Source of the DNA: Pseudomonadota bacterium
GTDB lineage: Bacteria > Pseudomonadota > Alphaproteobacteria > UBA8366 > JADFVY01
DNA length: 8,635 nucleotides
NCBI GenBank assembly: GCA_030671915.1
Contig: DAOVHN010000071.1
Span: 1 to 8,635 of the forward strand
Direction: 5' to 3'
This document shows positions 1 through 6,747 of this stretch, piece by piece; positions within the stretch are counted from its first letter, which is position 1, and each line of letters starts with the position of its first letter. Under the pieces are notes generated by a model, which was not told the DNA's origin, searched no databases, and saw only the letters and a program-made list of their open reading frames with translations. Position numbers and translations under genes: made by a program.

Positions 1-367
1 CGGCATTGTCGCAACGGGCAAAGGTGTGTCCATCCACACCATCGACTGCGAAACCTTGGAAAGTTTCGCTGAAATGCCCGAGCGCTGGCTGGACGTTTCA
101 TGGGAAGTCGGCGGTGAAGAAACCCCCTTCCATGTCGGGCGAATCCATGTGCTGATGAACAACGAACCGGGTGCGCTGGCGGCGATTTCCACGGTAATAG
201 GGCGCGATGGCGGGAATATAAGTAATCTGAAAATCGTTCATCGTTCGGTGGATTTTTTCGAGATGCTCATCGACATCGAGGTAACGGACATTAAACAACT
301 GACGGATATCATGGCCGCACTCAGGGCGACCCGTGTGGTGAACTCGGTCGACCGCGCCCGCGGTTAA
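1..367 (+). CDS. Bifunctional (p)ppGpp synthetase/hydrolase (Rel/SpoT family), C-terminal end only
   Basis: This is the last 121 codons of a Rel/SpoT-type protein; the 5' part lies outside the window and the first full codon begins at base 2. The family makes and degrades the alarmone (p)ppGpp in the cytoplasm during starvation. The segment begins in the conserved regulatory domain before ACT, with the typical GKGVSIHTIDC stretch (residues about 7-17 of the fragment), and then has W-L-D-V-x-W. A C-terminal ACT domain follows (about residues 44-121), with the pattern GRIHVLMNNEPGALAAIS and, further on, GGNISNLKI. The gene ends in TAA at 365-367. No catalytic residues are visible because the hydrolase and synthetase domains are upstream. 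Alphaproteobacteria usually have a single bifunctional enzyme, so I give no choice between relA and spoT. Identification rests on the ACT region plus the synteny with pdxJ and acpS. Confidence 0.92.
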   Translation, partial: GIVATGKGVSIHTIDCETLESFAEMPERWLDVSWEVGGEETPFHVGRIHVLMNNEPGALAAISTVIGRDGGNISNLKIVHRSVDFFEMLIDIEVTDIKQLTDIMAALRATRVVNSVDRARG

Positions 368-401
368 GGCGGGAAGGGTCAGGCAACAACAAAAATTTCA
401 C

Positions 402-421
402 GTTACGCCGCAATGCGTAAC
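402..421. repeat. Perfect inverted repeat between rel and the DUF2062 gene (weak terminator or operator)
   Basis: GTTACGC (402-408) and GCGTAAC (415-421) form a perfect 7-bp stem around the 6-base loop CGCAAT. An A/T run (391-398) precedes it and AGTTTATTG follows. It sits in the only gap between rel and the next gene. It could be a weak intrinsic terminator for rel, although the following T-run is interrupted, or a protein-binding palindrome. The sequence does not settle which. Confidence 0.4.
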
Positions 422-439
422 AGTTTATTGTGAAGAGAA

Positions 440-1138
440 ATGTTCAGGAGACGCAAACAACAGCCGGTTCATCACAAGGTGGGAAACCTGATCTGGCCGC
501 AGATCGGTTTTCGCCGTTCGATGACCTATGTTTGGCACCGTGTCGGGCGGCTGCACGGCACGCCGCACAGCATTGCCGGTGGTTTCGCGGCGGGCGCGGC
601 GGTTTCTTTCACCCCGTTCGTCGGCAGCCATTTCGTGCTCGCTGTCCTGATTTCCTGGCTGACGCGCGGCAATATTGTGGCCGGGCTTTTGGGTACCGCG
701 ATCGGCAATCCCTGGACTTTCCCGTTCATCTGGCTCTGGATCTATGAACTGGGCCGCCGCATGGGAGCGGGCGGAGCTGGCGACGCCAAGCCGGATGCTT
801 TGGCGATAATCGTCGATTTGCCGGGCGTTATGGGGCGGGCGTTGTTAAGCCTCAACGTTGACTGGGCTTACCTGGATAATCTGTGGGCGATCCTGTGGCC
901 GATGATAGTTGGCAGTATCCCGACGTTTGTCCTCGTCTGGCTGGCTTTCTATTTGATCCTCAAGCCGCTGGTCGCCACTTATCAGGTCAAGCGCATTGCG
1001 CGCCGACGGCGCAAGCAGGACAAACTGCGGGCGGCTGCATTGCAAGAGACCGTAGAGGCGGATATGTCCGAAGAATACGATTCCGTGGAGACGCTGCCGG
1101 CGGGTAACAGTCAGGTGGCGAAGGAGGCTAACGGATGA
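440..1138 (+). CDS. DUF2062 family inner-membrane protein
   Basis: A 232-residue predicted inner-membrane protein of the DUF2062 family; its biochemical role is not known. The N-terminus is basic (FRRRKQQ). The family core follows, with two hydrophobic stretches at about residues 45-75 and 79-104 carrying TPFVGSH and GNPWTFPFIW (residues 58-64 and 89-98), the most recognisable DUF2062 pattern. A third membrane stretch lies at about 148-180, followed by a strongly basic region (RIARRRRKQDK) and an acidic, hydrophilic tail, presumably cytoplasmic. The start at ATG 440 is the first possible one, because an in-frame TGA lies at 431-433; the purine-rich GAAGAGA just before it is a poor ribosome site. 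The 3' end overlaps pdxJ by 4 nt, so the two are probably translated together. Family assignment is good; function is unassigned. Confidence 0.85.
   Translation: MFRRRKQQPVHHKVGNLIWPQIGFRRSMTYVWHRVGRLHGTPHSIAGGFAAGAAVSFTPFVGSHFVLAVLISWLTRGNIVAGLLGTAIGNPWTFPFIWLWIYELGRRMGAGGAGDAKPDALAIIVDLPGVMGRALLSLNVDWAYLDNLWAILWPMIVGSIPTFVLVWLAFYLILKPLVATYQVKRIARRRRKQDKLRAAALQETVEADMSEEYDSVETLPAGNSQVAKEANG
1121..1127 (+). promoter_or_regulatory. Strong ribosome binding site for pdxJ inside the DUF2062 gene
   Basis: AAGGAGG is an unusually complete anti-16S match lying 7 nt before ATG 1135 and 10 nt before a second in-frame ATG at 1138. It lies within the last codons of the upstream gene. It favours initiation at 1135, the ATG that overlaps the upstream TGA, although use of 1138 would shorten the protein by only one residue. 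Confidence 0.75.
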
Positions 1139-1896
1139 TGATAAAGCGAGCACTGAGGCTTGGGGTCAATATCGATCATGTGGCGACGATCCGGAATGCC
1201 CGCGGCGGCCCCGATCCCGATCCGGTCCGTGCGGCGAAACTGGCGGCCAATGCCGGCGCCGATGGCATCACCGCCCATCTGCGCGAGGATCGCCGTCACA
1301 TAACCGACGGCGACATCACGCGCCTCGTGGCGGAGATCGACCTGCCGCTGAATTTCGAGATGGCGGCAACGGACGAGATGCTGGAAATTGCGCTGCGACA
1401 CAAGCCCCATGCGGCCTGCCTCGTGCCTGAAAAGCGCGAGGAGAGGACCACCGAGGGCGGGCTGGACGCCGCCGGCGGCTTCGACAGGCTGAAGCCGTAT
1501 GTCGAGGCGCTGGGCGAGGCGGGCTGCCGGGTATCGCTTTTTGTCGAGCCCGACCCGGCGCAACTCGACGCGGCCGTGGCGCTGGGCGCGCCGGTTGTTG
1601 AATTGCACACCGGCAGCTACGCCAATCTTCAGGGCACGGCGCGCGACGCCGAACTGGGCCGCTTGCGCGACGCGGCCGCCTGGTGCGACGAGATCGGGCT
1701 TGAATGCCATGCCGGGCATGGCCTGACATTCGACAATGTCGCTTCCGTGGCCGCCATTCCGCAGGTCGCGGAACTGAATATCGGCCATTTCCTGATCGGC
1801 GAGGCGATCTTCGGCGGGCTGGACAGTACGATCAAGCGCATGCGGGCCATGATGGACAAGGCCCGGGCCGACGCGCAGGGTCAGCAGAGCGCGTGA
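1135..1896 (+). CDS. pdxJ: Pyridoxine 5'-phosphate synthase PdxJ
   Basis: This enzyme closes the pyridine ring in the DXP-dependent vitamin B6 pathway: it condenses 1-deoxy-D-xylulose 5-phosphate with 3-amino-2-oxopropyl phosphate to give pyridoxine 5'-phosphate in the cytosol. The 253-residue length is normal for this TIM-barrel family. The N-terminal signature [17 protein letters not shown] (residues 9-25) is diagnostic. Residues matching known E. coli active-site positions are visible: His48, Arg50 and His55 in AHLREDRRH, Glu75 in LNFEMA, and His195 in HAGHGLT. LFVEPD (135-140) and VELHTGSYA (155-163) are also conserved. It overlaps the DUF2062 gene by 4 nt upstream and acpS by 1 nt downstream, so it belongs to a tightly coupled operon. 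The pdxJ-acpS pair is a common arrangement in proteobacteria. I see nothing unusual in the protein. Confidence 0.98.
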   Translation: MMIKRALRLGVNIDHVATIRNARGGPDPDPVRAAKLAANAGADGITAHLREDRRHITDGDITRLVAEIDLPLNFEMAATDEMLEIALRHKPHAACLVPEKREERTTEGGLDAAGGFDRLKPYVEALGEAGCRVSLFVEPDPAQLDAAVALGAPVVELHTGSYANLQGTARDAELGRLRDAAAWCDEIGLECHAGHGLTFDNVASVAAIPQVAELNIGHFLIGEAIFGGLDSTIKRMRAMMDKARADAQGQQSA

Positions 1897-2303
1897 TGAT
1901 CCTGGGGATCGGCAACGACCTGATCGATATCCGCCGCGTCGAGAAGAGCCTGGACCGGTTCGGCGGGCGGTTCGTGGAACGGATTTTCACCGAAACCGAA
2001 CAGCGGAAGTCGGACCGGCGCGCCAACCGCGCCGCCAGTTACGCCAAGCGGTTCGCGGCCAAGGAAGCCTGCTCCAAGGCCCTTGGCACCGGGTTTCGTA
2101 ACGGTGTGTTCTGGCGCGATCTCGGCGTGGTCAACCTGCCCTCGGGCAAGCCGACGATGGCGCTGACCGGCGGGGCGCTGGACCGCCTGGTGGAAATGAC
2201 GCCGGCCGGCATGAAAGTCCAGATCGACCTGACGATCACCGACGATTTCCCCCTGGCGCAGGCGATCGTGATCATTTCCGCCATACCCGATGATGGGAAA
2301 TAG
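1896..2303 (+). CDS. acpS: Holo-[acyl-carrier-protein] synthase AcpS
   Basis: AcpS transfers the 4'-phosphopantetheine arm of coenzyme A to a serine of apo-acyl carrier protein, activating fatty acid synthesis. It works in the cytosol, normally as a trimer with active sites between subunits. The product is 135 residues, within the usual size range. The N-terminal strand [13 protein letters not shown] carries the Mg-binding Asp8, and the second signature [15 protein letters not shown] (52-66) carries Glu57 and Lys61. The start is taken at ATG 1896, whose A is the last base of the pdxJ stop (TGATG junction), because GIGxDLxDIxR normally follows within a few residues of the start. A GTG at 1893 would add only one residue. 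No clear ribosome site is seen, which fits translational coupling to pdxJ. The stop is TAG at 2301-2303. Confidence 0.97.
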   Translation: MILGIGNDLIDIRRVEKSLDRFGGRFVERIFTETEQRKSDRRANRAASYAKRFAAKEACSKALGTGFRNGVFWRDLGVVNLPSGKPTMALTGGALDRLVEMTPAGMKVQIDLTITDDFPLAQAIVIISAIPDDGK

Positions 2304-2315
2304 CCGGGGCGGGCA

Positions 2316-2345
2316 TTGACAGGGCGACCTTTCGCCCCCCATATC
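2316..2345 (+). promoter_or_regulatory. Candidate promoter for lepB-rnc-era
   Basis: A perfect TTGACA (2316-2321) is followed 18 nt later by CATATC (2340-2345), a 3/6 match to TATAAT and of the kind seen in alphaproteobacterial housekeeping promoters. It lies in the 86-nt gap between acpS and lepB, the largest gap between pdxJ and era, and would start transcription about 35-40 nt before lepB. The strong -35 is the main support; the -10 is imperfect. Its spacer contains the hairpin listed separately. Confidence 0.4.
2322..2337. repeat. Short perfect hairpin inside the lepB promoter spacer
   Basis: GGGCGA (2322-2327) and TCGCCC (2332-2337) form a perfect 6-bp stem with the loop CCTT. C residues and then ATATCAG follow rather than a T-run, so it is not a standard intrinsic terminator for acpS. 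It may be an operator-like palindrome, part of a factor-dependent end for the upstream transcript, or chance in GC-rich DNA. Confidence 0.35.
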
Positions 2346-2389
2346 AGCCACGCATTAGACAGGACAACGCGCGCCGCGCGGGAGAATTC

Positions 2390-3217
2390 ATGACATCCAA
2401 TAATAACACCGACAAGACCGACCGGGTCGAAGCCGGTGAAATTCAGGAAACCGAGGCCGTGAAGAAAAAAGCCGCGGACGGCGGGGATGAGCCGTCGGGT
2501 CTGCGCGCCTGGCTGTGGAACGACACCGTTCAAACTGTTTTTTACGCATTCCTGATCGCCATCGCGGTGCGCATCGTCGCGTTCGAGCCGTTCAATATTC
2601 CCTCGGGATCGATGAAACCGACCTTGCTGGTCGGCGATTACCTGTTCGTTTCGAAATACACATACGGTTACAGCCGCTACTCCTTTCCGTTCGGCTTTCC
2701 ACCCTTCAGCGGCCGTATCTGGGAAAGCCCGGTCGAGCGCGGCGACGTGGCGGTATTCCGCAAGCCCCCGGAAAACGAAATCGATTATATCAAGCGGATC
2801 ATCGGGCTGCCCGGCGACCGCATCCAGGTCCTCGACGGAATTCTGCACATTAATGGCGAGGCGGTAGAGCGCGAGCGGATCGAGGATTTTGTCGTGGATG
2901 CCTATGGGCGTAAGGCCGTGCAATATATCGAGACGTTGCCCAACGGCCGGACCCATAGAATTCTGGAAACTGCCGGCGACGAGGGACGTTCGGACAACAC
3001 CGACGAATTCACCGTGCCGGCGGGCCATTACTTTGCCATGGGTGACAATCGCGATAATTCCGCGGACAGCCGCGTGATCGGTTTTATCCCGGCTGAAAAT
3101 ATGGTTGGGCGGGCCGAAATTCTGTTTTTCTCGACCGACGGCAGCGCCGCGCTCTGGGAGTTCTGGAAATGGCCCTTCGCGGTCCGCTACAGTCGTCTTT
3201 TCGATGGCGTGGAGTGA
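2390..3217 (+). CDS. lepB: Signal peptidase I LepB
   Basis: LepB is the membrane serine protease that removes signal peptides from exported proteins on the periplasmic side, using a Ser/Lys dyad. The protein has 275 residues. A charged N-terminus of about 45 residues is presumably cytoplasmic. One membrane segment follows (about 46-65, VQTVFYAFLIAIAVRIVAF), then the catalytic box FNIPSGSMKPTLLVGD with nucleophile Ser74. Next come VERGDVAVF (115-123), the general-base box DYIKRIIGLPGD with Lys135, and the conserved GHYFAMGDNRDNSADSR (212-228). A single membrane anchor is usual for alphaproteobacterial forms, against two in E. coli. The start at ATG 2390 is preceded by GGAG at 2381-2384. It stands 21 nt before rnc, and lepB-rnc-era is a widely conserved group. 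Confidence 0.98.
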   Translation: MTSNNNTDKTDRVEAGEIQETEAVKKKAADGGDEPSGLRAWLWNDTVQTVFYAFLIAIAVRIVAFEPFNIPSGSMKPTLLVGDYLFVSKYTYGYSRYSFPFGFPPFSGRIWESPVERGDVAVFRKPPENEIDYIKRIIGLPGDRIQVLDGILHINGEAVERERIEDFVVDAYGRKAVQYIETLPNGRTHRILETAGDEGRSDNTDEFTVPAGHYFAMGDNRDNSADSRVIGFIPAENMVGRAEILFFSTDGSAALWEFWKWPFAVRYSRLFDGVE

Positions 3218-3232
3218 CCGGACCCGCCGGTC
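3216..3232. repeat. Hairpin in the lepB-rnc gap, immediately before rnc
   Basis: GACCGG (3216-3221) and CCGGTC (3227-3232) form a perfect 6-bp stem with loop ACCCG. It begins within the lepB stop codon and ends 6 nt before the rnc ATG. The following GGACCG (3233-3238) can pair with part of the second arm instead, giving an alternative fold. No T-run follows, so termination is unlikely. It could affect rnc translation or be an RNA-processing site. Confidence 0.4.
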
Positions 3233-3238
3233 GGACCG

Positions 3239-3910
3239 ATGCGTGAACTGACCGAAATTTTAGAGTACGAGTTCAACGATCCGGAACTGGCCCGGATCGC
3301 GCTCACACACAGAAGCGCCGCGGGGCGTGGCGAACCAACCTACGAGCGGCTGGAGTTCCTGGGCGACCGCGTGCTGGCCCTGGTGATCGCCGATCTTCTG
3401 TATGAACATTACCCACATGAAGATGAAGGCGCGCTCGCCAAGCGGCTGGTTGCACTGGTGCGCCGCGAGACGCTGGCCGAGGTTGCGGTTAAGCTGGACC
3501 TGGGGCCGTTGATTAACCTCAGCAAGGGCGAGGAGGACGCCGGCGGGCACGAGAATCCGGCAATTCTGTCCGATGTCTGCGAGGCGCTTATCGGCGCTAT
3601 TTATCGCGACGGTGGGCTGGAGCCGGCCCGGCGCTTTCTCGAACGCCACTGGCAAGACCTTATGACCGCCGAAAAGACGCCGCCCAAGGACGCCAAGACC
3701 AGCCTGCAGGAATGGGCTCAGGGCAAGGGCTTCGACCTGCCGGACTACCGCACGGTGGCCCGCAGCGGGCCGGACCATGCGCCGCATTTCACCATTGAGG
3801 TCCGGGTCGCTAAATACCCGCCAGAGCGCGGCGAGGGCGCCACCAAGCGCATGGCCGAGCAGGCCGCCGCCGAATTGCTGCTTGAACGACTGGGTGCCGC
3901 GAATGGCTGA
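3239..3910 (+). CDS. rnc: Ribonuclease III
   Basis: RNase III cuts double-stranded RNA, notably the rRNA precursor and some mRNAs, as a Mg-dependent homodimer. The product is 223 residues, the normal length. The catalytic domain (about 1-145) has the signature YERLEFLGDRVL (35-46), with Glu39 and Asp43. A second acidic pair, Asp112 and Glu115, lies in SDVCEALIGAIY. The double-stranded-RNA-binding domain (about 150-221) begins KTSLQEWAQGKG and ends with KRMAEQAAAELLLERL. ATG 3239 is chosen because there is no start codon between it and the in-frame lepB TGA at 3215-3217, and because the protein begins at the expected place before LEYEFNDPELA. No Shine-Dalgarno sequence is visible; expression may depend on coupling with lepB or be modulated by the hairpin just upstream. 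It overlaps era by 8 nt. Confidence 0.98.
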   Translation: MRELTEILEYEFNDPELARIALTHRSAAGRGEPTYERLEFLGDRVLALVIADLLYEHYPHEDEGALAKRLVALVRRETLAEVAVKLDLGPLINLSKGEEDAGGHENPAILSDVCEALIGAIYRDGGLEPARRFLERHWQDLMTAEKTPPKDAKTSLQEWAQGKGFDLPDYRTVARSGPDHAPHFTIEVRVAKYPPERGEGATKRMAEQAAAELLLERLGAANG

Positions 3911-4805
3911 GGCTCCCAAACGTTGTGGCTTCGTGGCGCTTCTGGGCGCGCCCAACGCCGGTAAATCGACATTGCTGAACCATCTGGTCGGTGCCAAGGT
4001 TTCGATCGTCACGCCCAAGGTGCAGACCACGCGGACCCGCGTGCTGGGACTTGCGATCCGCGGCGACGCACAGCTTGTATTTGTCGATACGCCCGGCATT
4101 TTCCAGCCCAAACGGCGGCTGGACCGCGCCATGGTCGCGGCCGCCTGGGCCGGGGCCGCGGACGCCGATATCGTGGTGCTGCTGGTGGATGCGCAGAAGG
4201 GCGTGACGCATGATGTGCGGCGCATTGTAGAGGGGCTGGAAAAGGCCGGCCGCAAGGCGATTCTGGCCCTGAACAAGATCGACCTGGTGAAGCGCGAAAA
4301 GCTGTTGGAATTGGCCGCCACCCTGAACGAGAGCGGCATTTTTACCGATATCTTCATGATATCGGCGACTACCGGCGACGGGGTCGAAGACCTGGCCGAA
4401 ACGCTTGTCGGGCGCCTGCCCGAGGGCCCGTGGCTCTACCCGGAAGATCAGCTGTCCGACATGGCCGAGCGCCATCTCGCGGCCGAGATGACCCGCGAGA
4501 AGCTGTTCCTGAAACTGCGCCAGGAACTGCCCTATGCGCTGACGGTCGAGACCGAGGAATGGGAGGACAAGCCGGACGGCAGCGTGCGCATTGCACAGGT
4601 TATCTATGTCCAGCGCGACACCCAGAAATCGATTGTGCTGGGCAAGGGCGGCCAGATGATAAAGGCCGTCGGCGAGGCCTCGCGCCTGGACCTCGAGGAG
4701 ATGCTGGGCTGCCGGGTCCATTTGTTCCTGTTCGTCAAGGTGCGCGAGAAATGGGGCGACGACCCCGACCGCTACCGCGACTGGGGCCTGGATTTCGACG
4801 CGTAA
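3903..4805 (+). CDS. era: GTPase Era
   Basis: Era is an essential GTPase that binds near the 3' end of 16S rRNA and aids maturation of the small ribosomal subunit. The product is 300 residues, the usual size. The G domain shows G1 GAPNAGKST (15-23), switch/G2 TPKVQTTR (37-44), G3 DTPG (62-65), G4 NKID (124-127) and G5 SAT (154-156). The C-terminal KH domain contains the RNA-binding loop GKGG (247-250) in SIVLGKGGQMIK and ends near VKVREKWGDD. Start ATG 3903 is preferred over the longer open frame upstream because the protein then begins a few residues before GFVALLGAPNAGKS, as in the family. This start overlaps the rnc stop by 8 nt, the usual rnc-era coupling. recO usually follows era in alphaproteobacteria; here it is displaced by more than 3 kb. 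Confidence 0.98.
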   Translation: MAEAPKRCGFVALLGAPNAGKSTLLNHLVGAKVSIVTPKVQTTRTRVLGLAIRGDAQLVFVDTPGIFQPKRRLDRAMVAAAWAGAADADIVVLLVDAQKGVTHDVRRIVEGLEKAGRKAILALNKIDLVKREKLLELAATLNESGIFTDIFMISATTGDGVEDLAETLVGRLPEGPWLYPEDQLSDMAERHLAAEMTREKLFLKLRQELPYALTVETEEWEDKPDGSVRIAQVIYVQRDTQKSIVLGKGGQMIKAVGEASRLDLEEMLGCRVHLFLFVKVREKWGDDPDRYRDWGLDFDA

Positions 4806-4848
4806 TACCAAGGAGCGGGGCCGCGAAAAAGCTGGGAGGAAGCACGGA

Positions 4849-5742
4849 ATGACGGGGCAGACATACGGATTCGTCGGGTTGGGGCAGATGGGCGGACCCA
4901 TGTCGAAGCGCCTGCTGGAGGCCGGCCATGCGCTTTGTGTGTTCGATACCGACCCCGCGGCGATGCAGACACTGACCGGCCTGGGCGCTGTGTCGGCCGG
5001 AACGGCCCGCGACGTCGCCGATGCCGCCGAGATCGTCTTCACCAGCCTGCCGACGCCCGCCGTGGTGCGGGCGGTCGCACTGGAGGAAGGCGGGCTGATC
5101 GAAGGCGCGCGCATTCGTACCATGGTCGACCTCTCGACAACGGGGACCGTCGTTGCCTGCGAGGTGGCGGCGCGCCTCGCCGGGAAGGACATCGTCTGGG
5201 CCGACGCGCCGGTCAGCGGCGGGGTCAAGGGCGCGGTGGCGGGCACGCTGGCGGTGATGCTGTCCTGCCCGCAGGCCACCCGTGACGGGATCGCCGGCCT
5301 GCTGGAGGTTTTCGGCAAGGTGTTCTTCGTAGGCGAGAATCCGGGGCAGGGGCAGATTGCCAAGCTGGGCAACAATATGTTGTCCACCGCCGCCCTGACG
5401 CTGACGTCGGAGGTCGTGGCCATGGGAGTGAAGGCGGGGCTGGACCCGAAGGTCATGGTCGATATCTTCAATGCCGGCACTGGCCGCAACAGCGCCACCC
5501 AGGACAAATTTCCCCGCAATATCCTGCCGCGAACATTCGATGCCGGTTTCGCCACGGGCCTGGCCTACAAGGATGTGCGGCTCTGCGTCGACGAGGCGGA
5601 GGCGCTGGGGGTGCCGATGGTCGCCGGGGCGGTGATCCGCGAGATGATGGCCATCACCAACGCGAAATTCGGTGGCGATTCGGATTTCACCTCGGTCGCG
5701 AAACTGCTCGAGGAATGGGCCGGGGTCGAAATTCGCGGTTGA
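4849..5742 (+). CDS. NAD(P)-dependent beta-hydroxyacid dehydrogenase (3-hydroxyisobutyrate dehydrogenase family)
   Basis: A 297-residue cytosolic oxidoreductase of the family that includes 3-hydroxyisobutyrate dehydrogenase, tartronate semialdehyde reductase and succinic/glyoxylic semialdehyde reductases. The Rossmann domain starts with GFVGLGQMGGPM (7-18), the GxGxxG dinucleotide motif. Asp33 after the second strand (VFDTDP) suggests NAD rather than NADP. The substrate-binding signature DAPVSGGVKGA spans 119-129, and the family catalytic lysine is Lys172 in GQIAKLGNN. The all-helical C-terminal domain follows (about 170-295). GGGAGGA at 4834-4840 is a good ribosome site, 8 nt before ATG 4849. 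The gene begins 43 nt after era with no terminator seen, so it may be read from the era transcript. The exact substrate cannot be read from sequence; no valine-catabolism or glycerate-pathway genes are nearby. Confidence 0.9.
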   Translation: MTGQTYGFVGLGQMGGPMSKRLLEAGHALCVFDTDPAAMQTLTGLGAVSAGTARDVADAAEIVFTSLPTPAVVRAVALEEGGLIEGARIRTMVDLSTTGTVVACEVAARLAGKDIVWADAPVSGGVKGAVAGTLAVMLSCPQATRDGIAGLLEVFGKVFFVGENPGQGQIAKLGNNMLSTAALTLTSEVVAMGVKAGLDPKVMVDIFNAGTGRNSATQDKFPRNILPRTFDAGFATGLAYKDVRLCVDEAEALGVPMVAGAVIREMMAITNAKFGGDSDFTSVAKLLEEWAGVEIRG

Positions 5743-5775
5743 TTGCATCGGGACGGCCCGGCAAATTCTATCGCT

Positions 5776-5785
5776 GAATTAATTC
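5776..5785. promoter_or_regulatory. AT-rich perfect palindrome upstream of the binding-protein-like gene
   Basis: GAATTAATTC is a 10-bp perfect palindrome in the 61-nt gap before the gene at 5804, just ahead of its ribosome site (AGGGAGAGGA, 5788-5797). A weak promoter-like pair, TTGCAT (5743-5748) and TTCTAT (5766-5771) with a 17-nt spacer, precedes it, so the palindrome would lie just downstream of the -10, a possible operator position. A short palindrome like this can also occur by chance. Confidence 0.25.
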
Positions 5786-5803
5786 AAAGGGAGAGGACGC
5801 ATC

Positions 5804-6688
5804 ATGGCGCGCATCAATATTCAGTTCACCCGTTTCTCGGCTTTCTACAGCCCGCTGATCGCCACCGCGGCCGGCGGCTTCCTGGCCGATGAGGGGCTGG
5901 AGCCGGCGCTGTCGCTCTCGGCGCCCGGTGTGTCCGCCATCGCCGCCCTGCTGGACGGCAGCGCGCATGTGGTGCAATCCGCGCCGTCGCAGGGGCTCAG
6001 CTCGCTGGAAAAGGGCGAGGATCCGCCCGCCGTCCATTTCGCCCAGGTCAACGAGAAGGACGGCTTCTTCCTGACCGCGCGCGAGCCCGACCCGGATTTT
6101 GCCTGGTCCAAGCTCGCAGGCAAGCGTGTCCTGGTCGACCATGGCGGGCAGCCGCTGGCGATGTTCAAATATGCCTGCAAGAAGCAGGGGCTGGATTACG
6201 GCTCGATTATCGCCGTGGACGCCGGCAATGTGGGCGAGATGGACGCGGCCTTCCGCGCCGGCGATGGCGATTACATCCATCAGCAGGGCCCGGCCCCGCA
6301 GCAGCTCGAGCATGACGGCGTTGGCTATGTGGTAACCGGCCTGGGCGACGCCATCGGCCCTTGCGCCTTCTCCAGCCTGGCCGCGACGCGCGAATGGCTG
6401 GAAACGGACATGGCCCGCGCCTTCACCCGCGCTTATGCCAAGGCCCGCATATGGATCAACGAGACCCCGGCGAAGGAAATTGCCGCCGTTGAGCGCGACC
6501 ATTTCCCCGACATCGACCAGGAAGTCCTGGCCAACACCATCGAGGCCTACCAGAAGCTCGGCAACTGGTCCCCCCATGTGGAGATCACCCGCGAGGCATT
6601 CCAGGTCACCCTCGACGTCTTCGCCAATGTAGGCCGTACCGTCGAAGGCGACGCCTACGCCAAGGTGGTCGCCCCGCCGCCGGGGTGA
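5804..6688 (+). CDS. Periplasmic-binding-protein-like protein (NMT1/THI5-like), no signal peptide
   Basis: A 294-residue protein resembling the solute-binding component of nitrate/taurine/riboflavin-precursor-type ABC importers (NMT1/THI5-like fold). It opens with a strand, INIQFTRFSAFYSPLIATAAGGFLADEGL in outline (residues 4-32). ALLDGSAHVVQSAPSQGL (48-65), KLAGKRVLVDHGGQPLAMFKY in outline (103-123) and DYIHQQGP (156-163) follow, matching the alternating lobes of that fold. There is no signal peptide or lipobox: the first strand starts at residue 3, and an in-frame TAA at 5780-5782 rules out a longer start. A good ribosome site lies at 5788-5797. No permease or ATPase is encoded nearby. It may therefore be a cytosolic ligand-binding protein or enzyme, possibly working with the dehydrogenase 61 nt upstream. 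Fold assignment is fairly secure; ligand and function are unknown. Confidence 0.72.
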   Translation: MARINIQFTRFSAFYSPLIATAAGGFLADEGLEPALSLSAPGVSAIAALLDGSAHVVQSAPSQGLSSLEKGEDPPAVHFAQVNEKDGFFLTAREPDPDFAWSKLAGKRVLVDHGGQPLAMFKYACKKQGLDYGSIIAVDAGNVGEMDAAFRAGDGDYIHQQGPAPQQLEHDGVGYVVTGLGDAIGPCAFSSLAATREWLETDMARAFTRAYAKARIWINETPAKEIAAVERDHFPDIDQEVLANTIEAYQKLGNWSPHVEITREAFQVTLDVFANVGRTVEGDAYAKVVAPPPG

Positions 6689-6738
6689 CGGAAGCCTTCC
6701 GTCCCGGTGCCGGGCTCTGGCTCCCGGCCTTCACGGCC
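6687..6738. terminator. Cluster of GC-rich hairpins between convergent genes
   Basis: The 59-nt gap between the convergent genes is packed with inverted repeats. GACGGAA-GCC-TTCCGTC (6687-6703) starts in the stop codon of the plus-strand gene. GCCGGG (6709-6714) pairs with CCCGGC (6723-6728). GGCC-TTCAC-GGCC lies at 6726-6738. None is followed by a convincing T-run on either strand, so termination may be inefficient or Rho-assisted. Position and density still make a shared transcription-end region the most likely role. Confidence 0.45.
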
Positions 6739-6747
6739 GCTGTGATT

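Noticed and set aside
2039..3028. A 329-codon minus-strand open frame across acpS and lepB
   Set aside because: It is antisense to two well-supported genes and has no recognisable motif. The same reasoning removes the minus-strand frames at 4735-5748, 5768-6577 and 7957-8622.
4810..4816. AAGGAGC just after era as a ribosome site for an extra small gene
   Set aside because: No ATG, GTG or TTG follows at a workable distance. The site at 4834-4840 is the one that serves the dehydrogenase gene.
3810..5555. A 581-codon open frame on the minus strand opposite era and the dehydrogenase gene
   Set aside because: It lies wholly antisense to two genes with clear catalytic motifs, has a low-complexity Arg/Ala/Pro-rich translation, and shows no recognisable domain. 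Long antisense frames are expected in GC-rich DNA.
5804..6688. Linking the THI5-like fold to PLP made by the nearby PdxJ, as a thiamine-pyrimidine synthase
   Set aside because: Yeast THI5 uses PLP as substrate, but I cannot see the cysteine-rich motif or active-site residues described for it, and pdxJ is several genes away in a different conserved operon. Left as unknown function.
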